Positions 26,851 to 35,956 of a stretch of 64,000 bases of DNA are shown here, one piece after another. Every line of letters starts with the position of its first letter. The stretch's first letter is position 1. Location of the stretch: contig NZ_JAQQPS010000026.1 in NCBI RefSeq assembly GCF_036688685.1, positions 17,004 to 81,003 on the forward strand, written 5' to 3'. The notes under the pieces were generated by a model. The model had not been told where the DNA came from. It saw nothing but the letters and a program-made list of their open reading frames with translations, and did not search any database. This DNA comes from JALYUM01 sp036688685 (GTDB lineage: Bacteria > Pseudomonadota > Gammaproteobacteria > Burkholderiales > Burkholderiaceae_D). The position numbers and the translations under genes are program-made.

Positions 26851-27903
26851 ATGACGACTATGCAAGCGACGAAGAAAGCCCTCATTACGGGCATTACCGG
26901 CCAGGACGGCGCCTATCTTGCCGAACTGTTGCTGGCGAAGGGTTACCATGTCACCGGTACCTTCCGCCGTTCGAGCTCGGTCAACTTCTGGCGTATCGAT
27001 GAGCTCGGTGTACAGGCCCATCCCAACCTGACACTGGTCGAATACGACCTGACCGACCTGGCCTCGAGCATCCGCCTGATCCAGAACGTCCAGCCGGACG
27101 AGGTGTACAACCTGGCGGCGCAAAGTTTTGTCGGTGTGTCGTTCGACCAGCCGCTGGCCACCGCGGCCATTACTGGTATCGGCCCGGTGCACCTGCTCGA
27201 AGCGATCCGCACGGTGAATCCGAAGATCCGCTTCTACCAGGCGTCCACGTCCGAAATGTTCGGGCTGGTGCAAGCCGTGCCACAAATCGAATCGACCCCG
27301 TTCTATCCACGCAGCCCGTATGGTGTGGCCAAGCTGTACGCGCACTGGATGACGGTCAATTACCGCGAGTCGTACGATATTTTCGGCGCCTCCGGCATCC
27401 TGTTCAACCACGAATCGCCGCTGCGCGGGCGTGAATTCGTCACCCGCAAAATCACCGACTCGGTCGCCAAGATCCAGCTCGGCAAGCTCGATGTCCTGGA
27501 ACTGGGCAATATGGACGCGAAACGCGACTGGGGTTTCGCCAAGGAATACGTCGAGGGCATGTGGCGCATGCTGCAGGCCGACAAGCCTGACACCTTCGTG
27601 CTGGCCACCAACCGCACCGAAACCGTCCGCGACTTCGTCACCATGGCATTCAAGGCCACCGACGTTGCCATCGAATGGAAGGGCAGCGGGGAAAACGAAA
27701 CCGGCCATTGCGCCCGTACCGGCAAGCAGCTGGTGCGTGTCAGCCCGAAATTCTACCGTCCGGCCGAAGTCGAGCTCCTCATTGGCGACCCGGCCAAGGC
27801 CACGCGCGAACTGGGCTGGAAACCTGCCACCACGCTCGAGCAGCTGTGCCAGATGATGGTCGATGCCGACCTGCGCCGCAACAAGCACGGTTTTTCGTTC
27901 TAA
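26851..27903 (+). CDS. gmd: GDP-mannose 4,6-dehydratase
   Basis: Extended SDR enzyme of 350 aa converting GDP-D-mannose to GDP-4-keto-6-deoxy-D-mannose. NAD(P) motif ITGITGQDGAYLAELLL, the catalytic STSEMFG and SPYGVAKLYAHW (YxxxK), and FNHESPLRGREFVTRKI are all typical Gmd. The start at 26851 removes an unsupported upstream extension. It begins a three-gene cluster (gmd, rmd, glycosyltransferase), after a 274-bp gap with no other recognisable gene. Confidence 0.95.
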   Translation: MTTMQATKKALITGITGQDGAYLAELLLAKGYHVTGTFRRSSSVNFWRIDELGVQAHPNLTLVEYDLTDLASSIRLIQNVQPDEVYNLAAQSFVGVSFDQPLATAAITGIGPVHLLEAIRTVNPKIRFYQASTSEMFGLVQAVPQIESTPFYPRSPYGVAKLYAHWMTVNYRESYDIFGASGILFNHESPLRGREFVTRKITDSVAKIQLGKLDVLELGNMDAKRDWGFAKEYVEGMWRMLQADKPDTFVLATNRTETVRDFVTMAFKATDVAIEWKGSGENETGHCARTGKQLVRVSPKFYRPAEVELLIGDPAKATRELGWKPATTLEQLCQMMVDADLRRNKHGFSF

Positions 27904-27904
27904 G

Positions 27905-28864
27905 ATGCCCCACGCGGCACCATCCCCACGGCGCGAAGGCGCTGACAAGCGCGCCTTGATCACCGGCCTGGCGGGGTTCACCGGTTACTACATGGCGCTG
28001 GAACTGGCGGCGGCGGGTTACCGCGTGTTTGGCACGGTCATGCCGGGCACGCGCTTCGACCAGGCCGCAAGCGGCGTTGACGCGCAGGACGTGTTTGCCG
28101 TCGACCTGTGCGATGCGGCTGCCGTGGCAGCAGTCGTCGGGCAGGTGCGGCCGGACGTGGTGTTGCACCTGGCCGGTATCGCCTTTGTGGCCCATGCCAA
28201 CGTCGACCTGATGTATGCCGTGAATGTGGTGGGCAGCCGCAACCTGCTGGCGGCACTGGCCGCGTCGGCGCACCGGCCCGGCGCCGTGCTGCTGGCGTCG
28301 TCGGCGAACATCTACGGCAACGCCGACGTCGCCGTCATCGACGAAAGCGTGGCGCCGGCGCCGGCCAACGACTACGCCGTCAGCAAACTGGCGATGGAAT
28401 ACATGGCGCGCTTGTGGATGGATCGCTTGCCGATCATCCTCGCGCGCCCGTTCAACTACACCGGCGTCGGCCAGGCCGAGAATTTCCTGCTGCCCAAAAT
28501 CGTCAGCCATTTCCGCCGCGGCGCGCGCGAAATCGAATTGGGCAACCTGGCCATCGCGCGCGACTTCTCCGATGTCCGTTCGGTGGTGCGCAGCTACCGC
28601 GCCCTGGTGGCGGCGGCACCGGCTGCGCTGGGGCCGAATCCGGCATTCAATGTTTGCTCCGGCCACTCCACGTCGCTGCGCAGCGTGGTCGCCATGATGG
28701 AAGAGATTGCCGGCTACAAAATCGAGGTGAGGGTCAACCCGGCTTTTGTGCGCAGCAACGATGTGCTCACCCTGACCGGCAGCCGGGCCAAGCTCGACCA
28801 GGTCATCGGCGCCGTCGAACAGTGTACGCTGGCCGATACGCTGCGCTGGATGTACCGCGCGTGA
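27905..28864 (+). CDS. rmd: GDP-6-deoxy-D-mannose reductase (NAD-dependent epimerase family)
   Basis: Extended SDR of 319 aa. The Rossmann motif is ALITGLAGFTGYYMALEL; the catalytic Ser/Tyr/Lys are in ASSANIYG and NDYAVSKLAMEYMA. Directly after gmd (one base between stop and start), it most likely reduces the Gmd product to GDP-D-rhamnose. The RPFNYTGVGQAENFLLPKIV segment fits Rmd-like reductases. GDP-fucose-type epimerase/reductase activity is less likely because the fcl signature is absent. Confidence 0.8.
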   Translation: MPHAAPSPRREGADKRALITGLAGFTGYYMALELAAAGYRVFGTVMPGTRFDQAASGVDAQDVFAVDLCDAAAVAAVVGQVRPDVVLHLAGIAFVAHANVDLMYAVNVVGSRNLLAALAASAHRPGAVLLASSANIYGNADVAVIDESVAPAPANDYAVSKLAMEYMARLWMDRLPIILARPFNYTGVGQAENFLLPKIVSHFRRGAREIELGNLAIARDFSDVRSVVRSYRALVAAAPAALGPNPAFNVCSGHSTSLRSVVAMMEEIAGYKIEVRVNPAFVRSNDVLTLTGSRAKLDQVIGAVEQCTLADTLRWMYRA

Positions 28865-30072
28865 ACCACCTGGCCATCCCGGATGAAATTGCGCCGGCCG
28901 TGCAGCCGGTGAGCAAGGGCAGTACCTTGCGCGTCCTGCATTTCTATAAAACCTACTATCCCGATTCGGTTGGCGGTATCGAGCAGGTGATCCGCCAGCT
29001 GGCAGTCGGTACCACCCGGCTGGGCATGCACAACGTGGTGTTGTCGCTGTCGCGCGCCAAAGATCTCGAGCCGATCAGCTTCGAAGGCCATACCGTGGTG
29101 CGGGTGCCGCTCGACTTCGAAATTGCATCGAATGGATTCTCGATCGCCGCGTTGACAGCGCTGGCGCGCCTGGCCGCCGAATGCGATGTCGTGCATTACC
29201 ATTTTCCATGGCCATTCATGGACCTGGCCCACTTCCTGGCGCGCGTGTCGAAACCCACCGTGGTGACGTATCACTCGGATATCGTGCGCCAGAAAATGCT
29301 GCTGCGCCTGTATGCGCCCCTCAAGCAGCGGTTTTTGTGCAGCGTCGATGCCATCGTCGCCACCTCGCCCAATTACATGGCCTCGTCGACCGTGCTGGAA
29401 CGCTACCGCGACAAGACCCGCATCATCACCTACGGCCTCGACAAGAGCACCTATCCCGCGCCGGATGCGCAGCGGCTGGCGTACTGGCGCGACAAAGTCG
29501 GCATCAAATTTTTCTTGTTCGTGGGTGTGCTACGCTACTACAAGGGTTTGCATGTGCTGCTCGATGCGGTGGCCAATACCGACTACCCTGTCGTGATCGT
29601 GGGCGCCGGGCCGATCGAAAACGAACTGAAAGCCCATGCAGCACGGCTGGGCCTGGCCCACGTGATGTTCGTCGGCCAGCTCGACGATGCCGACAAGGTG
29701 GCATTGCTGACCTTGTGCTACGCCATGGCGTTCCCGTCGCACCTGCGCTCGGAAGCCTTTGGCATCTCGCTGCTGGAAGGCGCGATGTTTGGCAAACCCA
29801 TGATTTCCAGTGAAATCGGTACCGGCACCACGTATATCAACATCGATGGCGACACTGGCCTGGTGGTGCCGCCGGACGATTCGCCGGCGTTTGGCGCCGC
29901 CATGCGTACCTTGTGGGAAAATCCTGCACTGGCGGCAGCGATGGGCAAACGGGCCGCCCTGCGCTACGAAGAATTGTTTACTGCCGAGCGCATGGCCGCC
30001 AATTACGCGGCGCTGTATCAGGAATTGGTGGCACGCCATGCCGCCGTCGCGCTGGCAGCCGACGCCAACTGA
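28861..30072 (+). CDS. Glycosyltransferase, GT-B fold (family 4 type)
   Basis: A 403-aa glycosyltransferase. The N-terminal acceptor domain begins LRVLHFYKTYYPDSVGGIEQ; the C-terminal donor domain has FVGVLRYYKGLHVLLDAV, VIVGAGPIENELKAHA and the nucleotide-sugar EX7E motif in SEAFGISLLEGAMFGKP. The start is GTG, overlapping the rmd stop (GTGA), so it is coupled to the two nucleotide-sugar genes and probably transfers rhamnose onto a lipid- or protein-linked glycan. Confidence 0.88.
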   Translation: MNHLAIPDEIAPAVQPVSKGSTLRVLHFYKTYYPDSVGGIEQVIRQLAVGTTRLGMHNVVLSLSRAKDLEPISFEGHTVVRVPLDFEIASNGFSIAALTALARLAAECDVVHYHFPWPFMDLAHFLARVSKPTVVTYHSDIVRQKMLLRLYAPLKQRFLCSVDAIVATSPNYMASSTVLERYRDKTRIITYGLDKSTYPAPDAQRLAYWRDKVGIKFFLFVGVLRYYKGLHVLLDAVANTDYPVVIVGAGPIENELKAHAARLGLAHVMFVGQLDDADKVALLTLCYAMAFPSHLRSEAFGISLLEGAMFGKPMISSEIGTGTTYINIDGDTGLVVPPDDSPAFGAAMRTLWENPALAAAMGKRAALRYEELFTAERMAANYAALYQELVARHAAVALAADAN

Positions 30073-30111
30073 GTCAAACGCACGATCACCGGTTCAAGTG
30101 GGGTTTCAGGC

Positions 30112-30894
30112 ATGGGTGTCGGACATGGTTTTTTACTGGCGGTCATGCTGTGGCCCGGCGCGAGCGCCGGCGCGGACCTGCCGGCCGCACCGGCGCCGGT
30201 GCGGCTGACCATTCTCACCGAGCATGCGCCGCCGGTCGGCATGCTGGAAGACGGCCATGCCAACGGCGCAGGTAACGTGGTGGGCAGCGGCAGCGACAAG
30301 GTGCGCGAACTGATGGCCCGCGCCGGGGTGGCCTACAGCATCGAGCTGCAGCCCTGGAAGCGCGCCTACACGGCCGCGCTGACACGCGCTGACCACTGCG
30401 TGTTTTCCACCACCCGCTTGCCCGAGCGCGAAGCGCTGTTCAAATGGATCGGCCCGATCGATCGTACCGAATGGTTGCTGCTGGGACGCGCCGACCGGCA
30501 CTATGCGTTGACCACCCTGGAAGATGCCCGCAAGCTGCGCATCGGCACTTATAACGGCGACGCGCGCGATACCTTCCTGCGCGAACGCGGTTTCAACGTC
30601 GATCCGGCGCAGGACGACTTGACCAATCCACAAAAACTGTTATTAGGCCGCATCGACCTGTGGGCAGCCAGCCCGCGCCGCGGCAGCATGGTGCTGGAGC
30701 AAAACGGCTGGACCGCGAAGATTGTGCCGGTGCTGAGCATGAAGCAGGTCGACCTGTATCTCGCCTGCCATGTCTCGGTGCCGGACGCGCTGGTGGCGCG
30801 CATGAATGCGGCGGTCGAGGCGATGAACCGGGACGGGACCATGAAAAAGATCGATCGCAAGTACGACGCCTGGCAGGCGCCGAAAGCGAAATAG
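30112..30894 (+). CDS. Periplasmic solute-binding protein (SBP family 3 type)
   Basis: A 260-aa protein with a short signal peptide (about 1-20, ending ASAGA). The folded part resembles the amino-acid-type binding proteins: LTILTEHAPPVGMLE, the hinge region FSTTRLPEREALFKWIGPI, and KLRIGTYNGDARD. No permease or ATPase gene is adjacent, as for many members of this group that have no transporter. It converges on the HD-GYP gene with a 3-bp gap. Confidence 0.75.
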   Translation: MGVGHGFLLAVMLWPGASAGADLPAAPAPVRLTILTEHAPPVGMLEDGHANGAGNVVGSGSDKVRELMARAGVAYSIELQPWKRAYTAALTRADHCVFSTTRLPEREALFKWIGPIDRTEWLLLGRADRHYALTTLEDARKLRIGTYNGDARDTFLRERGFNVDPAQDDLTNPQKLLLGRIDLWAASPRRGSMVLEQNGWTAKIVPVLSMKQVDLYLACHVSVPDALVARMNAAVEAMNRDGTMKKIDRKYDAWQAPKAK

Positions 30895-30897
30895 GCG

Positions 30898-32304
30898 CTA
30901 GGCCGACACTTCCTGCACCGACGCCAGCGCGTTCTGCGACAGTTTTTCGATCGCCCGCTTGAGCGCGTCAAAACATGCGGCATCGATGGCGGTGCCCACC
31001 GTCTCGGCCATGATCTCCAGCGTTTTCGGCACCGGAATGGCCGCGCGGTAAGGCCGCTCGGCCGTGATCGCATCGAAAATGTCGGCGCAGGTAATGATGC
31101 GCGTCTCCAGGCTGATCTGGTCGCCCGACAACCCGCGCGGATAGCCGCCGCCGTCGAGCCGCTCATGGTGCGCGGCTGCCACTTTGGCCAGCTCGGCAAA
31201 CGCGTTGATGCGGCCCAGGATGGTTTCGGTGTAGCTGGCGTGCAGTTTGACTTCGGCCCATTCCTCGATATCGAGCTTGCCGGCCTTGTCCAGCACGCTG
31301 TTGCTCACGCCCAGCTTGCCCACGTCGTGCAGCAGCGCGCCGCGCTTGAGCCAGCGGCGCCGCTCCGGTGACAGCCCCATGGTTTCGGCGATCATGTCGG
31401 TGTACAGCGCCACCCGTTCGCTGTGCCCGCTGGTGTACGGGCTTTTCGAGTCGACCACCTGGCCAAAGGCAATCGCGATATCGTCCAGATAATCTTCGTC
31501 CAGCGCCACTTCGCGGCTGTCCGGCTCGAGCGCATGGACGGCCTCGGTCAGGTGGGGCGATTCGTAGGTGGCCCAAAACCCGGGGCTGGCGGCCACTTTC
31601 TGGAACGCGGCCACCAGGGCGGGGTCGAACCAGGTGCCGGCGCGGCTTTGCACTTCCTTCAGTGCGGCGGCGCGCCCGTCGGCGATGACGAACACGTCGA
31701 TCACCTGGGCCAGCAGCGCAATGCGCGAGAACATCGGAATGGCGTCGCCGGCCAGTTTCTCGGGCTTGCCCTGGCCATTGTAGTGCTCGTCAAGGCTGTA
31801 GATGCCTTCGGCCACGGCTTCGGAAAAACGCAGCAGGCGCGCAATGTCGGCGCCGCGCTGGCAGCGGGTCGCAATCAGGCTTTGCGCAATTGCCGGACCG
31901 TCGCGCAGGATGGTCAGCACGCTGCGGAACCGTTCGGCCAGGCCAGCTTTCAGGCCAGTGTGTTTTAAGACGAAGTGCAGTACCTGCGGCAGGCTGTCGC
32001 CCACCGTCTTGAAGTCGCGCTTGAAGTGGAGGTCGTCGGTCAGGTACAGCTCGCAGATGCGCGCCGCATTGCTCGAGCAACCCAGGTCCTTGAGCAGCAG
32101 CGTGTAATACAGGTCCCACATGGCGTCATCGGACAAGCCCAGTTCGCGGCCGACATGCATGCCGATCCAGCAACAGCGGATGCAGTGCCCTTCCGGCTGG
32201 CCCTCGGTGATATCGAGGGCATGGCTGAGCGCGGCGATCAGCTCGTTGAGGCGCAGCGCGCTGGCGCCCGGAAAGGCGGGAGGGGTAGAGTGAACAATTT
32301 GCAT
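30898..32304 (-). CDS. HD-GYP domain protein, putative c-di-GMP phosphodiesterase
   Basis: A 468-aa cytoplasmic protein. The C-terminal HD-GYP domain (about 280-440) has SGHSERVALYTD, ALLHDVGKLGVSN, HHERLDGGGYPRGL and ADIFDAITAERPYR, with metal ligands apparently complete. An N-terminal HD-like half (about 25-260) is degenerate: the expected HD is KD in LLLKDLG. This double-HD arrangement is known for c-di-GMP hydrolases. It is the last gene of the KaiC-like block, 116 bases after the KaiC-like gene. Confidence 0.85.
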   Translation of the reverse strand: MQIVHSTPPAFPGASALRLNELIAALSHALDITEGQPEGHCIRCCWIGMHVGRELGLSDDAMWDLYYTLLLKDLGCSSNAARICELYLTDDLHFKRDFKTVGDSLPQVLHFVLKHTGLKAGLAERFRSVLTILRDGPAIAQSLIATRCQRGADIARLLRFSEAVAEGIYSLDEHYNGQGKPEKLAGDAIPMFSRIALLAQVIDVFVIADGRAAALKEVQSRAGTWFDPALVAAFQKVAASPGFWATYESPHLTEAVHALEPDSREVALDEDYLDDIAIAFGQVVDSKSPYTSGHSERVALYTDMIAETMGLSPERRRWLKRGALLHDVGKLGVSNSVLDKAGKLDIEEWAEVKLHASYTETILGRINAFAELAKVAAAHHERLDGGGYPRGLSGDQISLETRIITCADIFDAITAERPYRAAIPVPKTLEIMAETVGTAIDAACFDALKRAIEKLSQNALASVQEVSA

Positions 32305-32420
32305 GGAATGGTTAATTTCCTAGTCGCAATATCTTCATTCTACGCAGATGTTTCCTCGGTGTATTTTTGTTCGCCAAATAAGCTGCGAAGCTGCTACAGC
32401 CAGCGGCATGATTTTGTTAC

Positions 32421-33866
32421 TCAGGAATGCCGTGGATGCCCGGTGAGGATGCCTTCGTAGTTTTCCAGGGTATCGCGCACGTGGATGCCGTCGTCGTTGA
32501 TATCGAAAAAATGCAGCTGGTCGCTATGGGCACTGCCGCGCACTTTTACCACCGACAATACCCGGCGCAGGCGACCGTTCAGCTCGATATAGCGTTGCAT
32601 CAGGATCGCATCGGCCAGGAAGGCGTTGCCGTAGGACGAAAAGCGCAGGTCGGTATAGCGGTCTTCGGTTTCGGCGGTCATCAGGACCGTCACGCCCAGG
32701 TAGGTCAGCGACGCCACCAGCCGGTACAGCGACTCGCGGAAATCTTCGCGGAACACGGACGCGAGCGCCATTTCAAAGCCGGACAGCGAATCGATGACGA
32801 CGCGCTTGGCTTTCATTTTGATGATCATTTCGATCAGGTCGTGCAGCACTTCGTCGAGCGACAAATCGAGCGTGCGCGTGTTGATGACGCCCACGCTGCC
32901 GGCCTCGACCAGGGCATCGAGCCGGTGGCTTTGCAGCTGGTTGGGACTTTTTTCGAATGCGGCAATGATGCCGGTCTCGCCGATCCGCGCGCCGGCTTCG
33001 AGGAACTGGGTGGACAGCACCGTTTTCCCTGAGCCGGACGGGCCGACCACCAGCAGCGAGTAGCCGGCCGGCAGGCCGCCGCCGATCAGGGCGTCGAGTT
33101 CCGGCGTACCCAGCGAGAGGCGGTCGGTCGGCTTGAAGCGCACCGGCGCGTTCAGCGCCGATTTCACCACCGCGCGCGGGAAAATCTGGATACCCTGGTC
33201 GTTGATGCGGAACGAATGCACCCCCAGGCTCTGCGCATGGCCACGCAATTTGACCACTTGAATCTTGCGCACCAGGGCGTCGCGGTGGACCAGTTGGGAC
33301 AGCCAGATGATGCCGTCGGCCACGGTGAACACGGGGCTCGACTCGGCTTCCGGCGCCAGGTATTCGCCGATCAGGAAGGTGGTCGCCAGCCAGCTGGTCA
33401 TCTGCATGCCGAGTTGCTGGACGAAGTGCTGCAAGCCGTCCGGCGCGGTATCGTTGACGCGCCCCGACTGCGCCACCGAGCGGAACGAATCGACGAACAC
33501 CAAACTGGGGCCGAAGGCGCGCACTTCTTCGGTGATGCGGGCCAGCACGCCGTCGAAGTTCCCGTCCAGCAGTTCGGCGGCCAGGTTGACGAACTTGACC
33601 GACTCGCCAATTTTATCGGCGTCGAAAAACGGGAACTGCTGCTGGTAGCGCAGCATTTTGAGGGGCGGCTCGCCCAGCACCGTGAAGAAAAGCGCACGCC
33701 GGGTCGGGCTGGCCAGGGAGAACATGATCTGGTGCGCCATGGTCGTCTTGCCGCTGCCGGGCGTGCCGGCCAACAGATTGAACGAAAACTCGGGCACCCC
33801 GCCGCCCAGCAATTCGTCGAAGCCGGGAATGCCGGTGGCCAGCAGTTGAATATCTACTTTGTTCAT
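32421..33866 (-). CDS. KaiC-like double-domain ATPase
   Basis: A 481-aa protein with two RecA/KaiC domains. Domain 1 (about 1-235) has TGIPGFDELLGGGVP, Walker A GTPGSGKTTM (Lys40) and Walker B SLVFVDSF. Domain 2 (about 245-470) has LGTPELDALIGGGLPAGY, GPSGSGKTVL and RVVIDSLSGFEMAL. This tandem layout is that of KaiC relatives used outside cyanobacteria in stress or light signalling. There is no KaiA or KaiB gene in the window. Its start overlaps the stop of the small upstream gene (4 bases), and a hybrid histidine kinase lies just beyond. Confidence 0.88.
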   Translation of the reverse strand: MNKVDIQLLATGIPGFDELLGGGVPEFSFNLLAGTPGSGKTTMAHQIMFSLASPTRRALFFTVLGEPPLKMLRYQQQFPFFDADKIGESVKFVNLAAELLDGNFDGVLARITEEVRAFGPSLVFVDSFRSVAQSGRVNDTAPDGLQHFVQQLGMQMTSWLATTFLIGEYLAPEAESSPVFTVADGIIWLSQLVHRDALVRKIQVVKLRGHAQSLGVHSFRINDQGIQIFPRAVVKSALNAPVRFKPTDRLSLGTPELDALIGGGLPAGYSLLVVGPSGSGKTVLSTQFLEAGARIGETGIIAAFEKSPNQLQSHRLDALVEAGSVGVINTRTLDLSLDEVLHDLIEMIIKMKAKRVVIDSLSGFEMALASVFREDFRESLYRLVASLTYLGVTVLMTAETEDRYTDLRFSSYGNAFLADAILMQRYIELNGRLRRVLSVVKVRGSAHSDQLHFFDINDDGIHVRDTLENYEGILTGHPRHS

Positions 33867-34267
33867 TGTGGTGACTCCGGTACATCATCGACGGCGAGCG
33901 TCCCCCATGCGGTGAGGAGGATGCGATTGGTTACGAGTTCACCGATCAACAGGATCAGCGTGTCGGTGAAAAGATTGAGCAGTTCCAGGCTGACCTGTTC
34001 CGCCTCGGCCGGGTCGCGTGTGGCAAGGCCGGCGGCCAGGTGGTCGATCGCTTTTGCGTCGACATTGCTGGCAAGCCAGGGGTAAGCCGCCTGGCTCTGG
34101 TAGGCGCAGCGAAAAAACAGCGATTCAAAACCCAGCTCGCCGATGATCTTGCCGAGCGCCAGCGCCAGCGACTGCCATAGCACCAGGCTCGATTGCTGGC
34201 GCCGGTTGAGTGTGCGCATGGCACGGTCGCGCAGGTGGTGGCGCTGAAATGAGGGAGGGGCCGTCAT
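33863..34267 (-). CDS. Small helical protein of the KaiC-like block
   Basis: A 134-aa protein I do not recognise. It has no signal peptide or metal motif. The sequence looks all-helical, with amphipathic stretches such as SLVLWQSLALALGKIIGELG and a moderately hydrophobic C-terminal stretch NLFTDTLILLIGELVTNRIL. It sits between the hybrid kinase (39 bases upstream) and the KaiC-like gene (4-base overlap), which suggests a dedicated partner of one of them. It does not resemble KaiB's thioredoxin-like sequence. Confidence 0.6.
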   Translation of the reverse strand: MTAPPSFQRHHLRDRAMRTLNRRQQSSLVLWQSLALALGKIIGELGFESLFFRCAYQSQAAYPWLASNVDAKAIDHLAAGLATRDPAEAEQVSLELLNLFTDTLILLIGELVTNRILLTAWGTLAVDDVPESPQ

Positions 34268-34306
34268 GGGAAATTCCTGGCGATGGGTCGACTGGCGTGC
34301 TTGGGT

Positions 34307-35566
34307 TCAATCATGCGGCACGATCAAGGGCGCCGACGCGACCAGCGCCAGCAGGGTAGCCAGGTCGACCGGCTTCACCAGGTGCTGGTCGAAACCGGCC
34401 TCCATGGCCATCGTGCGGTCCTCGACCTGGCCGTAGCCGGACACGGCCACGCAAAACGGCGCCGTCAGTCCGGTACTGACGCGCATATTGCGCACCAGGT
34501 CGTAGCCGCTCATGCCGGGCAGGCCAATGTCGCACAGTAGCACGTCGAAGGCGCCCGAGCAGGCCAGGGCCAGACCGGTGACGCCATCGAACGCAGCCAC
34601 CACCGTATGACCTTCGGAGCAGAGTACCATTTTCAGCATTTCGCTGGCGTCGACGTTGTCCTCGACCAGCAGGATGTGGCGCCCATGGCCTGGGATGGTG
34701 TCTGCCGGCCCCGGAACGTCCAGTTCGGCGGCGTCGTGCAGCGGCAGCATGACCGTGAACACGGTGCCGTGGCCGAGGCCCAGGCTGGACGCCGTGACGC
34801 TGCCGCCGTGCATTTCAGTGACGTTGCGCACAATGTTCAGGCCAACGCCCAGGCCGCCCTCGGAGCGCGCCAGCGTGCGCGGTCCCTGCGAGAACAGGGC
34901 AAAAATAGTCGGCAGCACGTCGCTGGCGATGCCAGTGCCGTTGTCGATCACCTTGATCATCACGTTCTCGCCCAGCACCGAAGCGGACAGCACGATGCGC
35001 CCGCCGTTCTGCGTGAATTTGGATGCGTTGACCAGCAAATTGGAAAACACCTGGGCCAGGCGCACGGCATCGCCCGAAATCCAGAGGTCTTCCTCGGGCA
35101 AATTGAGGATCAGTTGCTGGCCGCGTTCCAGCAGGCGCGCCTGGACGGTTTCCAGCGCATTGTTGAGCTGGTCGGCAACGCGCAGCGGGCGCTTGTGCAG
35201 TTCGATCTTGCCGCTGCTGATGCGGGCGGCATCGAGCAGGTCGTCGAGCAGGCGCGCGAGCTGGCTTACCTGGCGGTCGATGATGGTCTTGATGTTGAGC
35301 AGTTCGGGCGAAGGATTGGGCATTTTGCCCAGCAGCGCGCTGGCCATGCCGATCGGCGCGAGCGGGTTGCGCAGCTCGTGCGCCAGCATGGCGAGAAATT
35401 CGTTCTGGCGCCGGTGCGCTGCCTCGGCCTGGTCGCGCAGGTCTTCCGCGCCAAACGTCGCCAGCAGCAAGTTTTGATTGGCGCTGCGCAGGATGGCATT
35501 TTGTTCGATCAGCGTGTCGTGGTCGCTGCCCGCCGGCCGCTCCGGCACGGGAATCTTGATCGGCAT
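34307..35566 (-). CDS. Hybrid histidine kinase without sensor domain
   Basis: A 419-aa protein. After a short coiled-coil-like N-terminus, HisKA has the phospho-His in FLAMLAHELRNPLAP (His63); the ATPase domain has NLLVNASKFT, VIDNGTGI and GLGVGLNIV; a receiver (about 293-415) has DVLLCDIGLPGMSG and the conserved Lys near HLVKPVD. There is no sensory or membrane domain, so the input probably comes from a partner protein. It is the first gene of the small protein/KaiC-like/HD-GYP block, which makes a KaiC-sensing kinase plausible. Confidence 0.88.
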   Translation of the reverse strand: MPIKIPVPERPAGSDHDTLIEQNAILRSANQNLLLATFGAEDLRDQAEAAHRRQNEFLAMLAHELRNPLAPIGMASALLGKMPNPSPELLNIKTIIDRQVSQLARLLDDLLDAARISSGKIELHKRPLRVADQLNNALETVQARLLERGQQLILNLPEEDLWISGDAVRLAQVFSNLLVNASKFTQNGGRIVLSASVLGENVMIKVIDNGTGIASDVLPTIFALFSQGPRTLARSEGGLGVGLNIVRNVTEMHGGSVTASSLGLGHGTVFTVMLPLHDAAELDVPGPADTIPGHGRHILLVEDNVDASEMLKMVLCSEGHTVVAAFDGVTGLALACSGAFDVLLCDIGLPGMSGYDLVRNMRVSTGLTAPFCVAVSGYGQVEDRTMAMEAGFDQHLVKPVDLATLLALVASAPLIVPHD

Positions 35567-35956
35567 ACGCGTGGGATCCTTGGCAAAATGCCCAGACCGT
35601 CGGTGCCCGTGAGGCGACGGTCCAGCGTCACTTCAAACTGATGGGTGCAACGTGGATATCTGGAACGCTGGTACGACGTGTTCAAGCAACGATTCTCCAC
35701 AAGGAACGCCGTGCGGAGTGGCCTATTGCGCAGGATGAGGGTGACCGATGCAGGTCGCCGTTCCATGCAATGTAGTCATCATCATACTACGGGCATGTCC
35801 CTTCTGACGGTGTGGATAGAAAACAAAGTGACGTGAACCAACAGGCGGCGTCACATTCTTTTAACCGGGCCAGGTAACCGGGGCGCGGGTTGCATGTTGC
35901 CGCGGCCCCTTGCTGGTCTGCTAAGATCCGTACCCATCTCCGCACCGGATACCGTG
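35567..35956. other. Intergenic region, nothing recognised
   Basis: About 390 bases between the divergent kinase and exporter genes. I see no convincing gene, repeat or RNA. It presumably holds the promoters of both flanking genes. Confidence 0.5.
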
